In this document: piece after piece, positions 10,128-19,568 of the stretch
Position numbering within the stretch: position 1 is the stretch's first letter
Layout of the letters: every line of letters begins with the position of its first letter
NCBI GenBank assembly: GCA_009391235.1
Contig: VEXD01000002.1
Span: 1 to 64,000 of the forward strand
DNA: 64,000 nucleotides
Direction of reading: 5' to 3'
Source of the DNA: SAR202 cluster bacterium AC-409-J13_OGT_754m
Lineage (GTDB): Bacteria > Chloroflexota > Dehalococcoidia > Lucifugimonadales > GCA-2712585
The notes under the pieces: generated by a model
Databases searched by the model: none
What the model was told of the DNA's origin: nothing
What the model saw: only the letters and a program-made list of their open reading frames with translations
Position numbers and translations under genes: made by a program

Positions 10128-10952
10128 TTATTTCCAGCGAGGATATGATCCGAAAACTCGTAGCATTGAGGTTTGTTTGTCCAATTGGGTAAGAGCCTCT
10201 TTAACAGCTGGATCTGTTCTATGTCCTTCAATATCTATGAGAAATATATAGTCACCAAGGAATTGTTTGGATGGTCTTGATTCCACTTTAGCCATGTTTA
10301 TATTCCGTTGAAGGAACTCACCCATAACTTCATGAAGCAATCCTGGTTTATCTTGGTTGAAGGAAAAGCATAGAGATGTTTTGTCGTCGCCAGTAACTTC
10401 ATGGTCACTAGTGGATAGAACGACAAATCTTGTCATATTTGTGTCTATGTCCTGTATTCCTTCAGCAATAACCTGAACTTGATGCAACGATGCGGACCGT
10501 TTGGGTGCTATTGCTGCAGAGGGGGATCCACTTTGTTTCATATCTAAAACAGCTGCAGATGTGCTTAATGATGCGATCATTTGTGCGTTAGGGAAACAGC
10601 GTTCTATGAACCCCCGGCATTGTGCTATGGCCTGTGGATGTGAATAAATTAATTCTATATCTGACACTGTTGTCTCAGGTATGACTAATAAGCAATGTTC
10701 AATGTCTATTACTAATTCCTGTCGTATAAATAATTTGGGCTGTTGAATAAGAATATCAAGTGTGTCGTTTACAGAACCTTCGAGACTGTTTTCTATGGGA
10801 ATAATTCCTTCATCTGTAATTCCCGAAGTTACTGCTAAGGCTACGCCCTGTATTGTCGGAAACGGCTGAAGTGTAGCCAGTTGATCGTATCGGTTGGCTG
10901 CTTCTTCTGAAAACGTTCCAGATGGCCCAAGGAATGCCACCCTTTTATTCAT
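10128..10952 (-). CDS. pheA: Prephenate dehydratase
   Basis: 274 aa; VAFLGPSGTFSEEAA, PIENSLEGSVNDTLD, TRFVVLS, C-terminal ACT domain (ESRPSKQFLGDYIFLIDIEGH). Confidence 0.95.
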   Translation of the reverse strand: MNKRVAFLGPSGTFSEEAANRYDQLATLQPFPTIQGVALAVTSGITDEGIIPIENSLEGSVNDTLDILIQQPKLFIRQELVIDIEHCLLVIPETTVSDIELIYSHPQAIAQCRGFIERCFPNAQMIASLSTSAAVLDMKQSGSPSAAIAPKRSASLHQVQVIAEGIQDIDTNMTRFVVLSTSDHEVTGDDKTSLCFSFNQDKPGLLHEVMGEFLQRNINMAKVESRPSKQFLGDYIFLIDIEGHRTDPAVKEALTQLDKQTSMLRVFGSYPRWK

Positions 10953-11614
10953 TACTCTACCCCTGTGAGCTTCTCGTAAAGGATCTGTTCTTCGGACGGA
11001 ATAGTTACTACTATGACTTCATCATTCGTTTCAATTATCGTATCTTCTTTGGGTATAACAGGTCCATCATTCTTGACGACAAGAGAGATGAAACTATTTG
11101 GTGGGAGATCGATGTCATTAACATTTTGTCCGATGATGGATGCATCAGGAGGTATGGGCATAGCAACAATATCCATGCTATGGGTTTTCAGGTTCAAAAG
11201 ATGTATTAATGGCCATTTGGGGACCTCTTCCTCAATTGTGGTAAGAATTAAATGAGTGCTATTTATTACTGTATCTACTTCTAGCAGTCTAAAGAGTGCT
11301 TCATGGGCAGGGCTTTTAACCAAGGCCATAGTTCTGTCTGTATTGTATCCATGTTTGGCCAGCTGGCATGTTGCCAAATTTGATTCATCTGAACCTGTCA
11401 ATGCGACTACAAGATCTGCCCTGTTGGCACCAGCTAGTGAGAGTGTTTGCATAGAAGTGCCATCTCCTTGCATCACGACACTGCCCAAAAGGCGGTTGAC
11501 TACCTTGTATCTGGGTACGTCTTTCTCTATGGCAGTCACCTCATGCCCAACTGCCAACAGTGCTTTTGATAACTGAAGGCCAAGTCGGCCGCATCCTACA
11601 ATGATTATGTACAT
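10952..11614 (-). CDS. trkA: TrkA family potassium uptake (RCK N+C) protein
   Basis: 220 aa; IIIVGCGRLGLQLSKAL Rossmann motif; VMQGDGTSMQTLSLAGANRADLVVALTGSDESNL; C-terminal TrkA-C domain. Confidence 0.9.
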   Translation of the reverse strand: MYIIIVGCGRLGLQLSKALLAVGHEVTAIEKDVPRYKVVNRLLGSVVMQGDGTSMQTLSLAGANRADLVVALTGSDESNLATCQLAKHGYNTDRTMALVKSPAHEALFRLLEVDTVINSTHLILTTIEEEVPKWPLIHLLNLKTHSMDIVAMPIPPDASIIGQNVNDIDLPPNSFISLVVKNDGPVIPKEDTIIETNDEVIVVTIPSEEQILYEKLTGVE

Positions 11615-12018
11615 TAGGAAGGTGACTCCACAGTTGATAGTATATTTTCTGCAATAATATTCGTTGAACTTATTAATTCTAGATTCAATTTCCGGAAAAC
11701 CTCAAGCTTTTCGTAGTGATTGACTAAGCATAAAACATTAGGCACGTTGAAAATGTGCTTTGCTATTTGTGCAGACATAGTATTTTTGTTGTCGTCTTCA
11801 GATAATGCCCAGAAGGCGTCTGCCACTCCTATTCCGGCTGATGTCATGCCATCTATGAGAATTCCATTGGGTTCAACGATCTTTGGATTATCATTAGGGT
11901 ATACCTCGTTATAACAATTCAAACTTGAGGTTAAAATGGTCAGTTTCCAATCTTTCTGGATCAGTGAAGGAACCAAATTATGGACTAATGGATTACAACC
12001 TAGTATTAAAAGCTGCAT
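11614..12018 (-). CDS. Short TrkA-N-like (RCK-N only) protein
   Basis: 134 aa; Rossmann-like start MQLLILGCNPLVHNLV with the GxGxxG motif degraded; ALSEDDNKNTMSAQIAKHIFNVPNVLCLV; no TrkA-C domain. Confidence 0.75.
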   Translation of the reverse strand: MQLLILGCNPLVHNLVPSLIQKDWKLTILTSSLNCYNEVYPNDNPKIVEPNGILIDGMTSAGIGVADAFWALSEDDNKNTMSAQIAKHIFNVPNVLCLVNHYEKLEVFRKLNLELISSTNIIAENILSTVESPS

Positions 12019-12031
12019 TTGAATATCTCAC

Positions 12032-12490
12032 TTAAGAAGGTATCGATTCTAAATTTGTGGTTTTCCAGAGAAGTACTGGGCAATGGGCATTTTGCATAAT
12101 ATGTGATGTTGTTTTACCCAAGTGGAAATCTGCAGACGTACTATTATGACCCAGACTCAACACTATCAGATCTATGTTTCTATTTTTGGCTTGTCGAACT
12201 ATGGTGGGTCCTGCATGCCTAGCTTGGACTAACTCTGCTTCTAGGGGGCATTTCTGGTTTTTGCTCATTGTTTCAATAACTGATAATGCGGATTCACCTT
12301 TTTCTGTTTCGCTAGGCACTTCGGCATCAAGAGGCAACTTTCTTGATACTTCGATAACGTAAAACGCGTGTATTTTGCCCTTAGATTGTTTTGCTAAAGA
12401 GCATGCTAAGTTAAAGGCTTGAGTTTGCCCCGGTCCACCGTTCACTGGTAGCAAAATGTTCTTGGCAGAAATTAATTTCCCTATGTCCAT
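12032..12490 (-). CDS. Universal stress protein (UspA family)
   Basis: 152 aa; ILLPVNGGPGQTQAFNLACSLAK, IVRQAKNRNIDLIVLSLGH, HCPVLLWK. Confidence 0.85.
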   Translation of the reverse strand: MDIGKLISAKNILLPVNGGPGQTQAFNLACSLAKQSKGKIHAFYVIEVSRKLPLDAEVPSETEKGESALSVIETMSKNQKCPLEAELVQARHAGPTIVRQAKNRNIDLIVLSLGHNSTSADFHLGKTTSHIMQNAHCPVLLWKTTNLESIPS

Positions 12491-12622
12491 TGTAATGATT
12501 CTCTGTACTGATTTTAGACCGGGATATCTTATAGGTAAAACTCTTGTTGCACAAGCAAATGCCTATCTTAATTTGTGCATTGGAATAAGCTATTGGTTGA
12601 TATTTATTGCTAACTGATGGGT

Positions 12623-13312
12623 TTACTTTATTTCTTTATCGTTATTATTCTGGTCTGGTGCATGCAGTTTTCCCAAAGATTCAGCAGTACCTGCAACTAT
12701 CAACATATCGCCAGGTTGAATAATTTCCTCTTTTGACGGAACCAATATACATTCCCGTCCTCTACGGATGGCTAATACCGCTATACCATATTTGTCTCTA
12801 GGCCCACTAATGCCAGACTCTTCTAAAGTGTGGTCAATCATTTTGTCTGTCGGTCGCATTTTGGTCACACCATAATCGGAAGATATGTCCATGTAGTCGA
12901 CGATTCCCGATTGGAATTCTACGTGTGCTAATCGTTTGCCAGTTTCTTCTTCGGGATGGACAACTTTGTCAGCGCCTATCCGGTTAAGGGTATTACCGTG
13001 AAGTTCAGTTGTAGAACGAGCTATAATGAATGGAATGTTCAGACTTTTCAAAAGTACTGTTACTAGTATGCTTGATTGAATGTCAGAACCAATCGCTACT
13101 ATTGCTACATCGAAATTTTGTGCACCTAGCTCTTTGAGCAGAGTTTCACTCGTAGCGTCTCCTTTTACCGCGTAAGTAACTTGGCCTAGAGTGTCTTGAA
13201 CCTTTTTTTCATCTAAGTCTATAGCCAGCACATCGTGCCCTGATTGATAAAGTTCCATAGCTATGCTATGTCCGAATCTACCTAATCCAACCACTATTAC
13301 TTGTTTTTTCAT
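12623..13312 (-). CDS. TrkA/KtrA family potassium channel regulatory subunit
   Basis: 229 aa; QVIVVGLGRFGHSIAMEL, VKGDATSETLLKELGAQNFDVAIVAIGSDIQSSIL; TrkA-C domain; directly downstream of the TrkH gene. Confidence 0.9.
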   Translation of the reverse strand: MKKQVIVVGLGRFGHSIAMELYQSGHDVLAIDLDEKKVQDTLGQVTYAVKGDATSETLLKELGAQNFDVAIVAIGSDIQSSILVTVLLKSLNIPFIIARSTTELHGNTLNRIGADKVVHPEEETGKRLAHVEFQSGIVDYMDISSDYGVTKMRPTDKMIDHTLEESGISGPRDKYGIAVLAIRRGRECILVPSKEEIIQPGDMLIVAGTAESLGKLHAPDQNNNDKEIK

Positions 13313-14749
13313 TTAACCTATTCTTACCCGTTCCTGTGCAAACCTATAAGATGGAGTGTCCTCCCTAGGTGTCAGAGCTAAAGCGACAGCTAGTGGTCCT
13401 ATTCTTCCTAGTATCATTATACCTGTTAGCATCATTTTACCCCAAATCGTCAGTAATGGTGCAACTCCCATTGAGAGTCCTGCTGTTCCGAAAGCTGATA
13501 CAGTTTCAAATAGCAGGTCAAGGAATGGAAATCCTTTATCAGATTCTACAAGAGTAAGACTAACAGATACCAAAATTATTAATACAAGTCCTAAAATTCC
13601 TATCGTAATTGCTCGTAACACTTGATACTGTGGTATCTCTCTTCCAAATGCTTCAACCTGGAGTCTGCCTTTGAGCGACGAAACAACCGCTGCCACTATG
13701 ACGGCAAAAGTTCCTATTTTTATGCCTCCAGCGACAGATCCGGCTGCTCCTCCTATAAACATTAGAGTTATCAGTAAAAGTTTGGTTAACTCGTTAATTC
13801 CGATCATAGGCATTGCCGCAAAACCAGCCGTTCTTCCGCTGATGGAATGAAACAGTGATTGAGAGACTTTTTCATGTATAGGCATTTCACCTAGAGTTAA
13901 TGGATTTGCGAACTCCGATAATAAAAGGATTAGTGCACCGAATACCCATAAAGATATGCTAGCAGTAGTGATCAATTTCGTATCCAGTGTGAATCTTGAA
14001 AACCGGCGTGACTTATAAGTATCCACAATAACTGACCAACCAATTCCTCCCAAAAGGATTAGAATCGTTACTGTAATTAGTATTGTGACGTTATTATTAA
14101 CTCCTTCCAAGCTATTAGAATCTGGAAGTATAGTAAATCCTGCATTATTAAATCCGGATACTGAGAGAAAGGCGGATTGCCAAACGGCTTCCTTTAGGGG
14201 GAATATTTGTATCATCTGCCAAAATATTAGTACCATTCCTATCCCGTAAATAACAATTACCACAATGAAAATACGGCGAAGAAGACCCACTATGCCTCCT
14301 AGTTTTTCGCCGCCAACACTATCTCTAATAAGAATTCTTTCGGATAAAGTTATACGTTGTCCAATTACGATTAATATGAAAGTTGCGAAGCTCATGAACC
14401 CAATTCCACCAACTAGCATCAAAACGAATATCACGCCTTTACCGAATGAGCTCCAGTGATCTGTGGTAGATACAACCGTTAATCCTGTCACCGTGATGGC
14501 TGATGTGGCGGTAAAGATGGCATCTTCAAAATGGGTATAGGATTGGTCGTTACTGGAAATTGGAAGCATCAAAGTGATGCTTCCAATTAGTATAAGTATT
14601 ATAAAGCCATAAAATAATAGTAATGTAGGTGAAAATATTCGTTGAGGCTTTCGGGTTTTATTCAATACAATCGACGTAGGTTGAATATCCCGTAATCTAG
14701 GCCTCTTGACTATTCGATCTCCATTCTTATTGAGGTCTGCTTGATTCAA
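13313..14749 (-). CDS. TrkH/KtrB family potassium uptake transmembrane protein
   Basis: 478 aa polytopic; TSAITVTGLTVVST, SVSGFNNAGFTI, SISGRTAGFAAMPM, TVSAFGTAGLSMG selectivity-filter repeats. Confidence 0.93.
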   Translation of the reverse strand: MNQADLNKNGDRIVKRPRLRDIQPTSIVLNKTRKPQRIFSPTLLLFYGFIILILIGSITLMLPISSNDQSYTHFEDAIFTATSAITVTGLTVVSTTDHWSSFGKGVIFVLMLVGGIGFMSFATFILIVIGQRITLSERILIRDSVGGEKLGGIVGLLRRIFIVVIVIYGIGMVLIFWQMIQIFPLKEAVWQSAFLSVSGFNNAGFTILPDSNSLEGVNNNVTILITVTILILLGGIGWSVIVDTYKSRRFSRFTLDTKLITTASISLWVFGALILLLSEFANPLTLGEMPIHEKVSQSLFHSISGRTAGFAAMPMIGINELTKLLLITLMFIGGAAGSVAGGIKIGTFAVIVAAVVSSLKGRLQVEAFGREIPQYQVLRAITIGILGLVLIILVSVSLTLVESDKGFPFLDLLFETVSAFGTAGLSMGVAPLLTIWGKMMLTGIMILGRIGPLAVALALTPREDTPSYRFAQERVRIG

Positions 14750-14793
14750 TGAGGGGTCTCTAGAATAATTACTTTACTTGATTATATTTCCGT

Positions 14794-14820
14794 AATAGAG
14801 ATATTCATGATATCTCTATT
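14794..14820. promoter_or_regulatory. 11-bp perfect inverted repeat upstream of the trk operon
   Basis: aatagagatat-tcatg-atatctctatt, 45 nt upstream of the TrkH start. Confidence 0.5.
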
Positions 14821-15016
14821 GATTGTATTCTACTGGTTATTCCCATAACAATACACCAATAATTTTGGAAGCACTATTTGAATTTGGTTAAAAATAAATG
14901 AAACGATGGTATATGCAACCTTGATCTAAATTGCTCAAAAACCCCGCGGGATTTTATGGATATAGGCCCCTATTGTCAACCATACTAGCGATTGACTAAA
15001 AATAGAGAGGAATATT

Positions 15017-15280
15017 ATGGCTATAACTCAGGTATCAAATTATACAGCAGAGGGTTCAGAGATAAGTGAAAGTTGTTGCCATCATTGGGTTATTTCCGCG
15101 CCAGACGGGCCTGTTAGTATGGGCAAGTGTCGCATATGCAGCGAAACTCGTGAATTTAAAAACTTTGTCGAGTCATTTCAGTGGGGTGAAGATGGGCGCG
15201 AAGAAGGGCGTGAAGCTCAAGTTGATTCCCCTATTGCTGCTGTTATCAATGAATACCAGTCCGAAGATACCGAAGAATAA
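15017..15280 (+). CDS. Small putative zinc-binding protein
   Basis: 87 aa; ESCCHHWVISAPDGPVSMGKCRICSETREFKN with potential CCHH...CxxC ligands; rbs agagagg upstream. Confidence 0.7.
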   Translation: MAITQVSNYTAEGSEISESCCHHWVISAPDGPVSMGKCRICSETREFKNFVESFQWGEDGREEGREAQVDSPIAAVINEYQSEDTEE

Positions 15281-15349
15281 AATTCTGATTGCTGACTTAA
15301 GAAACAAATTCTTTGGGTGAAAGTGACTCAAGGCTAATTAAGAATCCTT

Positions 15350-16822
15350 TTAATTAAAAGTCTCTATCCATGCTATACATGATAGGATCCTATCTTTGCA
15401 AATTCCTCTTCCAAGAACCTCCATAGTTTCAAATAAAGGTGGAGAAACAGAACGGGCAGTAATAGCTATCCTTAACATTCCAAAATATTTACGTGGAGAT
15501 AAATTCAAATTTTCTGCTAATGACCTTAGCTTGTTTTCTAGAGAGTCTCTTGAAAACAAGCTTATTTGGTCAATGATAGTTAGCGTTTGTTGCAAAACAT
15601 AGGTTGGCTCTTGCTCAGTTATGTTTTCGATGGCTAGTTCGTGGGAGGTATAATCCAGGGTATCGCATACGAAAAACGAGATTTTATCTTCAACTTCAGC
15701 CAAGGTTTTGAGACGTTCTTGTACAAGGGGCACTATTTGTGAAAGAAATGAATGATCTATGGGCATGGATATTTGCTCAGGAGGGAAATCTGTCCAGTAG
15801 GAAATTATAGAGTCGGTTAATTGTTCAACGCTCATTTGGCGAATGTAATACCCGTTCATCCAGTCTAACTTCTCTCGATTAAATATAGCCCCTGATTTGA
15901 CAACGCGGTCCATGGAAAAAACTTCTGAAAGTTGGCGCGAATCAAATATTTCTGTTTTGTCATCTAGTGACCATCCAAGCAAAACTATGAAATTTACCAA
16001 AGCTTGAGGTATAAACCCCATTTCCTTGTAATCCAAAACTGAGGTAGCACCATGTCTTTTTGAAAGTTTGGATCGGTCTGGACCTAGAATCATTGGTAGA
16101 TGCCCAAATATAGGTGGGTCTAATTCTAGTGATGAATAGAGAGCTAGATGTTTAGGTGTGCTAGGTAGCCATTCTTCTGCTCGGAAGACATGGGAAATTT
16201 CCATGGCAGTATCATCCAACACGCTGGCAAGATGATAAGTTGGGAATCCGTCGGATTTTAATATGACAAAATCGTCTAAGATGTCGCTTTTCCAAGAGAC
16301 CTTTCCCCTGACAATGTCATTTAGTACGATGATAGTTCCAGTAGGACTTTTAAATCTGATTGCCGGGATCCTGTTTTGATCTTCGAATCTCTTAATTGCA
16401 TCTTCTCCAATGTTATAACAATTATCCCGATATCCTATGTCGCTGTGATGTTTGGCGTGTACTTCACGAGCCCTAGTAAGTTCCTCTGAGTTGCAGTAAC
16501 AATAATATGCCTTTCCTTCATTTAATAGCTTGTATGCGGCTTTTTGGTATAAGTTCAACCTTTTAGATTGAAAATAAGGTTTGTATGGTCCCTCTATTGA
16601 TGGTCCTTCGTCCCAGTTGATTCCTAACCATTCAAGTGACTCCAAAATATTTTCTGTAGCTCCAGGTACCATCCTGGTTTGGTCAGTATCCTCAATACGT
16701 ATAATAAATGTTCCACCATATCGCTTAGCAAACAGCCAGTTAAATAGAGCTGTTCGGATATTACCTATGTGAGGCTGTCCGGTAGGGCTAGGTGCGTATC
16801 GTACTCTTGGATTAGTGTTCAC
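15350..16822 (-). CDS. gltX: Glutamyl-tRNA synthetase
   Basis: 490 aa; RYAPSPTGQPHIGNIRTALFNWLFAKRYGG (HIGH), LSKRHGATSV (KMSKS-type), FIIRIEDTDQTR. Confidence 0.97.
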   Translation of the reverse strand: MNTNPRVRYAPSPTGQPHIGNIRTALFNWLFAKRYGGTFIIRIEDTDQTRMVPGATENILESLEWLGINWDEGPSIEGPYKPYFQSKRLNLYQKAAYKLLNEGKAYYCYCNSEELTRAREVHAKHHSDIGYRDNCYNIGEDAIKRFEDQNRIPAIRFKSPTGTIIVLNDIVRGKVSWKSDILDDFVILKSDGFPTYHLASVLDDTAMEISHVFRAEEWLPSTPKHLALYSSLELDPPIFGHLPMILGPDRSKLSKRHGATSVLDYKEMGFIPQALVNFIVLLGWSLDDKTEIFDSRQLSEVFSMDRVVKSGAIFNREKLDWMNGYYIRQMSVEQLTDSIISYWTDFPPEQISMPIDHSFLSQIVPLVQERLKTLAEVEDKISFFVCDTLDYTSHELAIENITEQEPTYVLQQTLTIIDQISLFSRDSLENKLRSLAENLNLSPRKYFGMLRIAITARSVSPPLFETMEVLGRGICKDRILSCIAWIETFN

Positions 16823-17790
16823 TCTCTACCTACTTTAATATGCTGTTGAGGAGAGTTGATACCGTCTGTATTGTATTCTATATCGTTATCTGCATAGATC
16901 AATGCAGTTTCTAAAGAATTAGGAAGAGGAATGCTGAACTCTAGGTAGTTTTCAGTAACAGGATGGTCAAATCCTAATAAATGGGCATGAAGAAATTGGT
17001 GCGGAAGTATTGGGCTCATATGGCCATATAGTTTGTCCCCTACTAATGGGTGGCCAATGGAGGCCATATGAACTCTTATCTGATGAGTCCTTCCAGTTTC
17101 AGGGTATATGTGAGCTAAAGTAAAATTATTCACATACCGTATCACGCTGTAGTGAGTTTTTGATGGCTTTCCTCCATCCACAATAGCCATTCGTTTTCTA
17201 TGTCTTGGATCTCTTGCTATACAGGCATCTATTAATCCTGTTTTATGATTGATGTGACCGTTAAGTAGTGCGGTGTATCCTTTACGTATCCGTCTATTTT
17301 TTATCGCATTAGAAAGAGTTCTGTGGGAATGAGCCGTTTTTGCGACCAACATTAGCCCTGATGTGTCTTTATCAAGTCTGTGTACTATCCCAGGTCTCCG
17401 TTCTCCACCTATCCCAGGAAGATTTGGATAGATAGCTAACAAGGCATTTACCAATGTATGTGATGGGTGACCTGGTGCTGGATGGACCGTTAATCCAGCG
17501 GGTTTATTTACAATTAATAGGTGTTGGTCTTCCCATATAATATCCAGATCCATAGGTTGTGGAATAAGATGTGTAGGACTAGGTTCTGGGACATGTATTA
17601 TAATGTTGTCTCCAATCTTTACACGGTCACTTGCTTTACTAGTTTTTCCGTTTACATTAACTAATCCACTTTTAATCAGTCTTTGTATCTCGGCACGACT
17701 GAATTCTGAACAATGGTTAGTTAAGTATTGATCTAAACGTCTTGATTCGACTTTGGCTTCGAATATCCTACTTTCCATTTTTCTGTCCAT
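16819..17790 (-). CDS. rluD: RluD family 23S rRNA pseudouridine synthase
   Basis: 323 aa; S4-like N-terminus, RRPGIVHRLDKDTSGLMLVAKT catalytic motif, ETGRTHQIRVHMASIGHPLVGDKLYG. Confidence 0.93.
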   Translation of the reverse strand: MDRKMESRIFEAKVESRRLDQYLTNHCSEFSRAEIQRLIKSGLVNVNGKTSKASDRVKIGDNIIIHVPEPSPTHLIPQPMDLDIIWEDQHLLIVNKPAGLTVHPAPGHPSHTLVNALLAIYPNLPGIGGERRPGIVHRLDKDTSGLMLVAKTAHSHRTLSNAIKNRRIRKGYTALLNGHINHKTGLIDACIARDPRHRKRMAIVDGGKPSKTHYSVIRYVNNFTLAHIYPETGRTHQIRVHMASIGHPLVGDKLYGHMSPILPHQFLHAHLLGFDHPVTENYLEFSIPLPNSLETALIYADNDIEYNTDGINSPQQHIKVGRE

Positions 17791-18475
17791 GGTTGCAGTC
17801 GTCGGGCGAACTATTTGAATCTATAAGAGACTCGCATGAAATAATTGTTGTATTTTCAGTTTCTGCCACTTGAGTCCGACTTTTGAATATTAGCAACCAT
17901 CCTAATATACTTACCCCAGCTACTATACTTGAATCCGCTAGGTTAAATACGGGCCAAAATCCTATCTGGATAAAATCTGTTACCTGACCAAACAGAATCC
18001 TATCAGTTAAGTTTCCAGTTGCTCCACCTAGTTGTAAACCTAGACTTAATCTGAGGAGATATCCATGAGTTGGATGATTGTGATATATCCACAACATTAC
18101 ACCTATGGCTATAAATGATGAAAATATTAAGAATATCGTTTGGTCATTAAACAAACCGAATGCTGAACCTGAGTTGTAAGTACACGTAATCCTAAGTGGC
18201 CCCTGATTGGGAATGGCGCCGAATGGGCAAAGTTGTCGTTCTACCCAAAACTTGGTAATTTGATCCAATATATAAACTACGATTACTATTGGCACCAGTA
18301 GCCAATCTTTATACCATGGCCTTAAGGTTTTTAGAGTATAACTTCTCATTTGGGGGTGTTCACATTGCTGACAATGTTTAAGGGAGTGCTCTTTAATAAT
18401 TATTTCGACGCTTAATCTCATATTAGAGACCGCCTTGGTCTTTGGCAAGATAGCCTGATAGAATAGTTTAGTCAT
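17768..18475 (-). CDS. lspA: Lipoprotein signal peptidase (signal peptidase II)
   Basis: 235 aa; YILDQITKFWVE, YNSGSAFGLF, GGATGNLTDRILFGQVTDFI, FNLADSSIVAG. The true start may be the internal Met near 18349. Confidence 0.93.
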   Translation of the reverse strand: MTKLFYQAILPKTKAVSNMRLSVEIIIKEHSLKHCQQCEHPQMRSYTLKTLRPWYKDWLLVPIVIVVYILDQITKFWVERQLCPFGAIPNQGPLRITCTYNSGSAFGLFNDQTIFLIFSSFIAIGVMLWIYHNHPTHGYLLRLSLGLQLGGATGNLTDRILFGQVTDFIQIGFWPVFNLADSSIVAGVSILGWLLIFKSRTQVAETENTTIISCESLIDSNSSPDDCNHGQKNGK

Positions 18476-18494
18476 TTCATGTTAGGAGGTAGTT

Positions 18495-19556
18495 TTGATG
18501 TCTGTAGTGGACCTAAGGAGCGATACTGTAACGCTGCCTACTGATGATATGAGGCAAGCGATGGCTAAGGCAGAAGTTGGGGACGATGTTTCTGGAGAAG
18601 ATCCTACCGTAAATAAATTAGAGGAAATGGCAGCGTCATTAATGGGGAAAGAGGCCGCTCTTTTCGTTACCAGTGGCACCCAAGGTAATCTATTGGGTGT
18701 TTTAGCGAATTGCCAAAGTGGTGACGAAATCATAGTCGGAGCGAATTCCCATATATTTTGGAATGAATCCGCTGGTGTTTCAGCATTAGGTGGTATACAG
18801 ATGCACCTGGTGCCAAATCAAATTCAAGGTTCTTTGTCTCCGGCTGATGTTGAACAAGCGATTAGACCTACAGGTAATCCTCATTTCCCACCTACTAAAT
18901 TGATTTGTCTTGAAAATACACAAAACCGATCCAACGGTGGAGTGCTTACAGTTGATGAAACTGCATCTATTTGGAATTTAGGACATGAATATGGAATCCC
19001 AATACACATAGATGGTGCGAGAATTTTTAATGCTGCCGTGTATTTGGAAACACCGGTTGAAGAGTTAGTGAAAGGAGCCGATACCGTCACTTTTTGTTTG
19101 TCTAAAGGGCTTAGTGCCCCAGTGGGTTCTCTTTTATGTGGAACGGCTGATTTTATAGATAATGCAAGACGATGGCGCAAAATGGTAGGTGGAGGTATGA
19201 GGCAGGCGGGTGTTATAGCTGCAGCTGGCATAGTTGCACTGGAAAGTATGATAACTAGATTGGCAGAGGATCATTCTAATGCCAGACGACTTTCGGAAGG
19301 TTTGGCTCAGATACACGGGATCCAACATGATCCGGGCGTGGTTCAAACCAATATCATATTTGCGGATATTGCTCCTGAGTTGGGCTCTATGACGGAATTT
19401 GTAGAAAGATTAGGCAGAGAGAATGTAAAAGTGCACTATGTTTACGGCCGTATTAGAATGGTGACTCATCGTCATATAGGATCTGAGGAAATTGATTTAG
19501 TATTATCTGCCACAGCTAGAGTAATCGAGGACATGCGCAGCAACCGAATTGGCTAG
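18495..19556 (+). CDS. ltaE: Low-specificity L-threonine aldolase (PLP-dependent)
   Basis: 353 aa; VDLRSDTVTLPTDDMRQAMAKAEVGDDVSGEDPTVN, HIDGARIFNAA, CLSKGLSAPVGSLLCG. Confidence 0.93.
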   Translation: MMSVVDLRSDTVTLPTDDMRQAMAKAEVGDDVSGEDPTVNKLEEMAASLMGKEAALFVTSGTQGNLLGVLANCQSGDEIIVGANSHIFWNESAGVSALGGIQMHLVPNQIQGSLSPADVEQAIRPTGNPHFPPTKLICLENTQNRSNGGVLTVDETASIWNLGHEYGIPIHIDGARIFNAAVYLETPVEELVKGADTVTFCLSKGLSAPVGSLLCGTADFIDNARRWRKMVGGGMRQAGVIAAAGIVALESMITRLAEDHSNARRLSEGLAQIHGIQHDPGVVQTNIIFADIAPELGSMTEFVERLGRENVKVHYVYGRIRMVTHRHIGSEEIDLVLSATARVIEDMRSNRIG

Positions 19557-19568
19557 CATTGAAATAAG

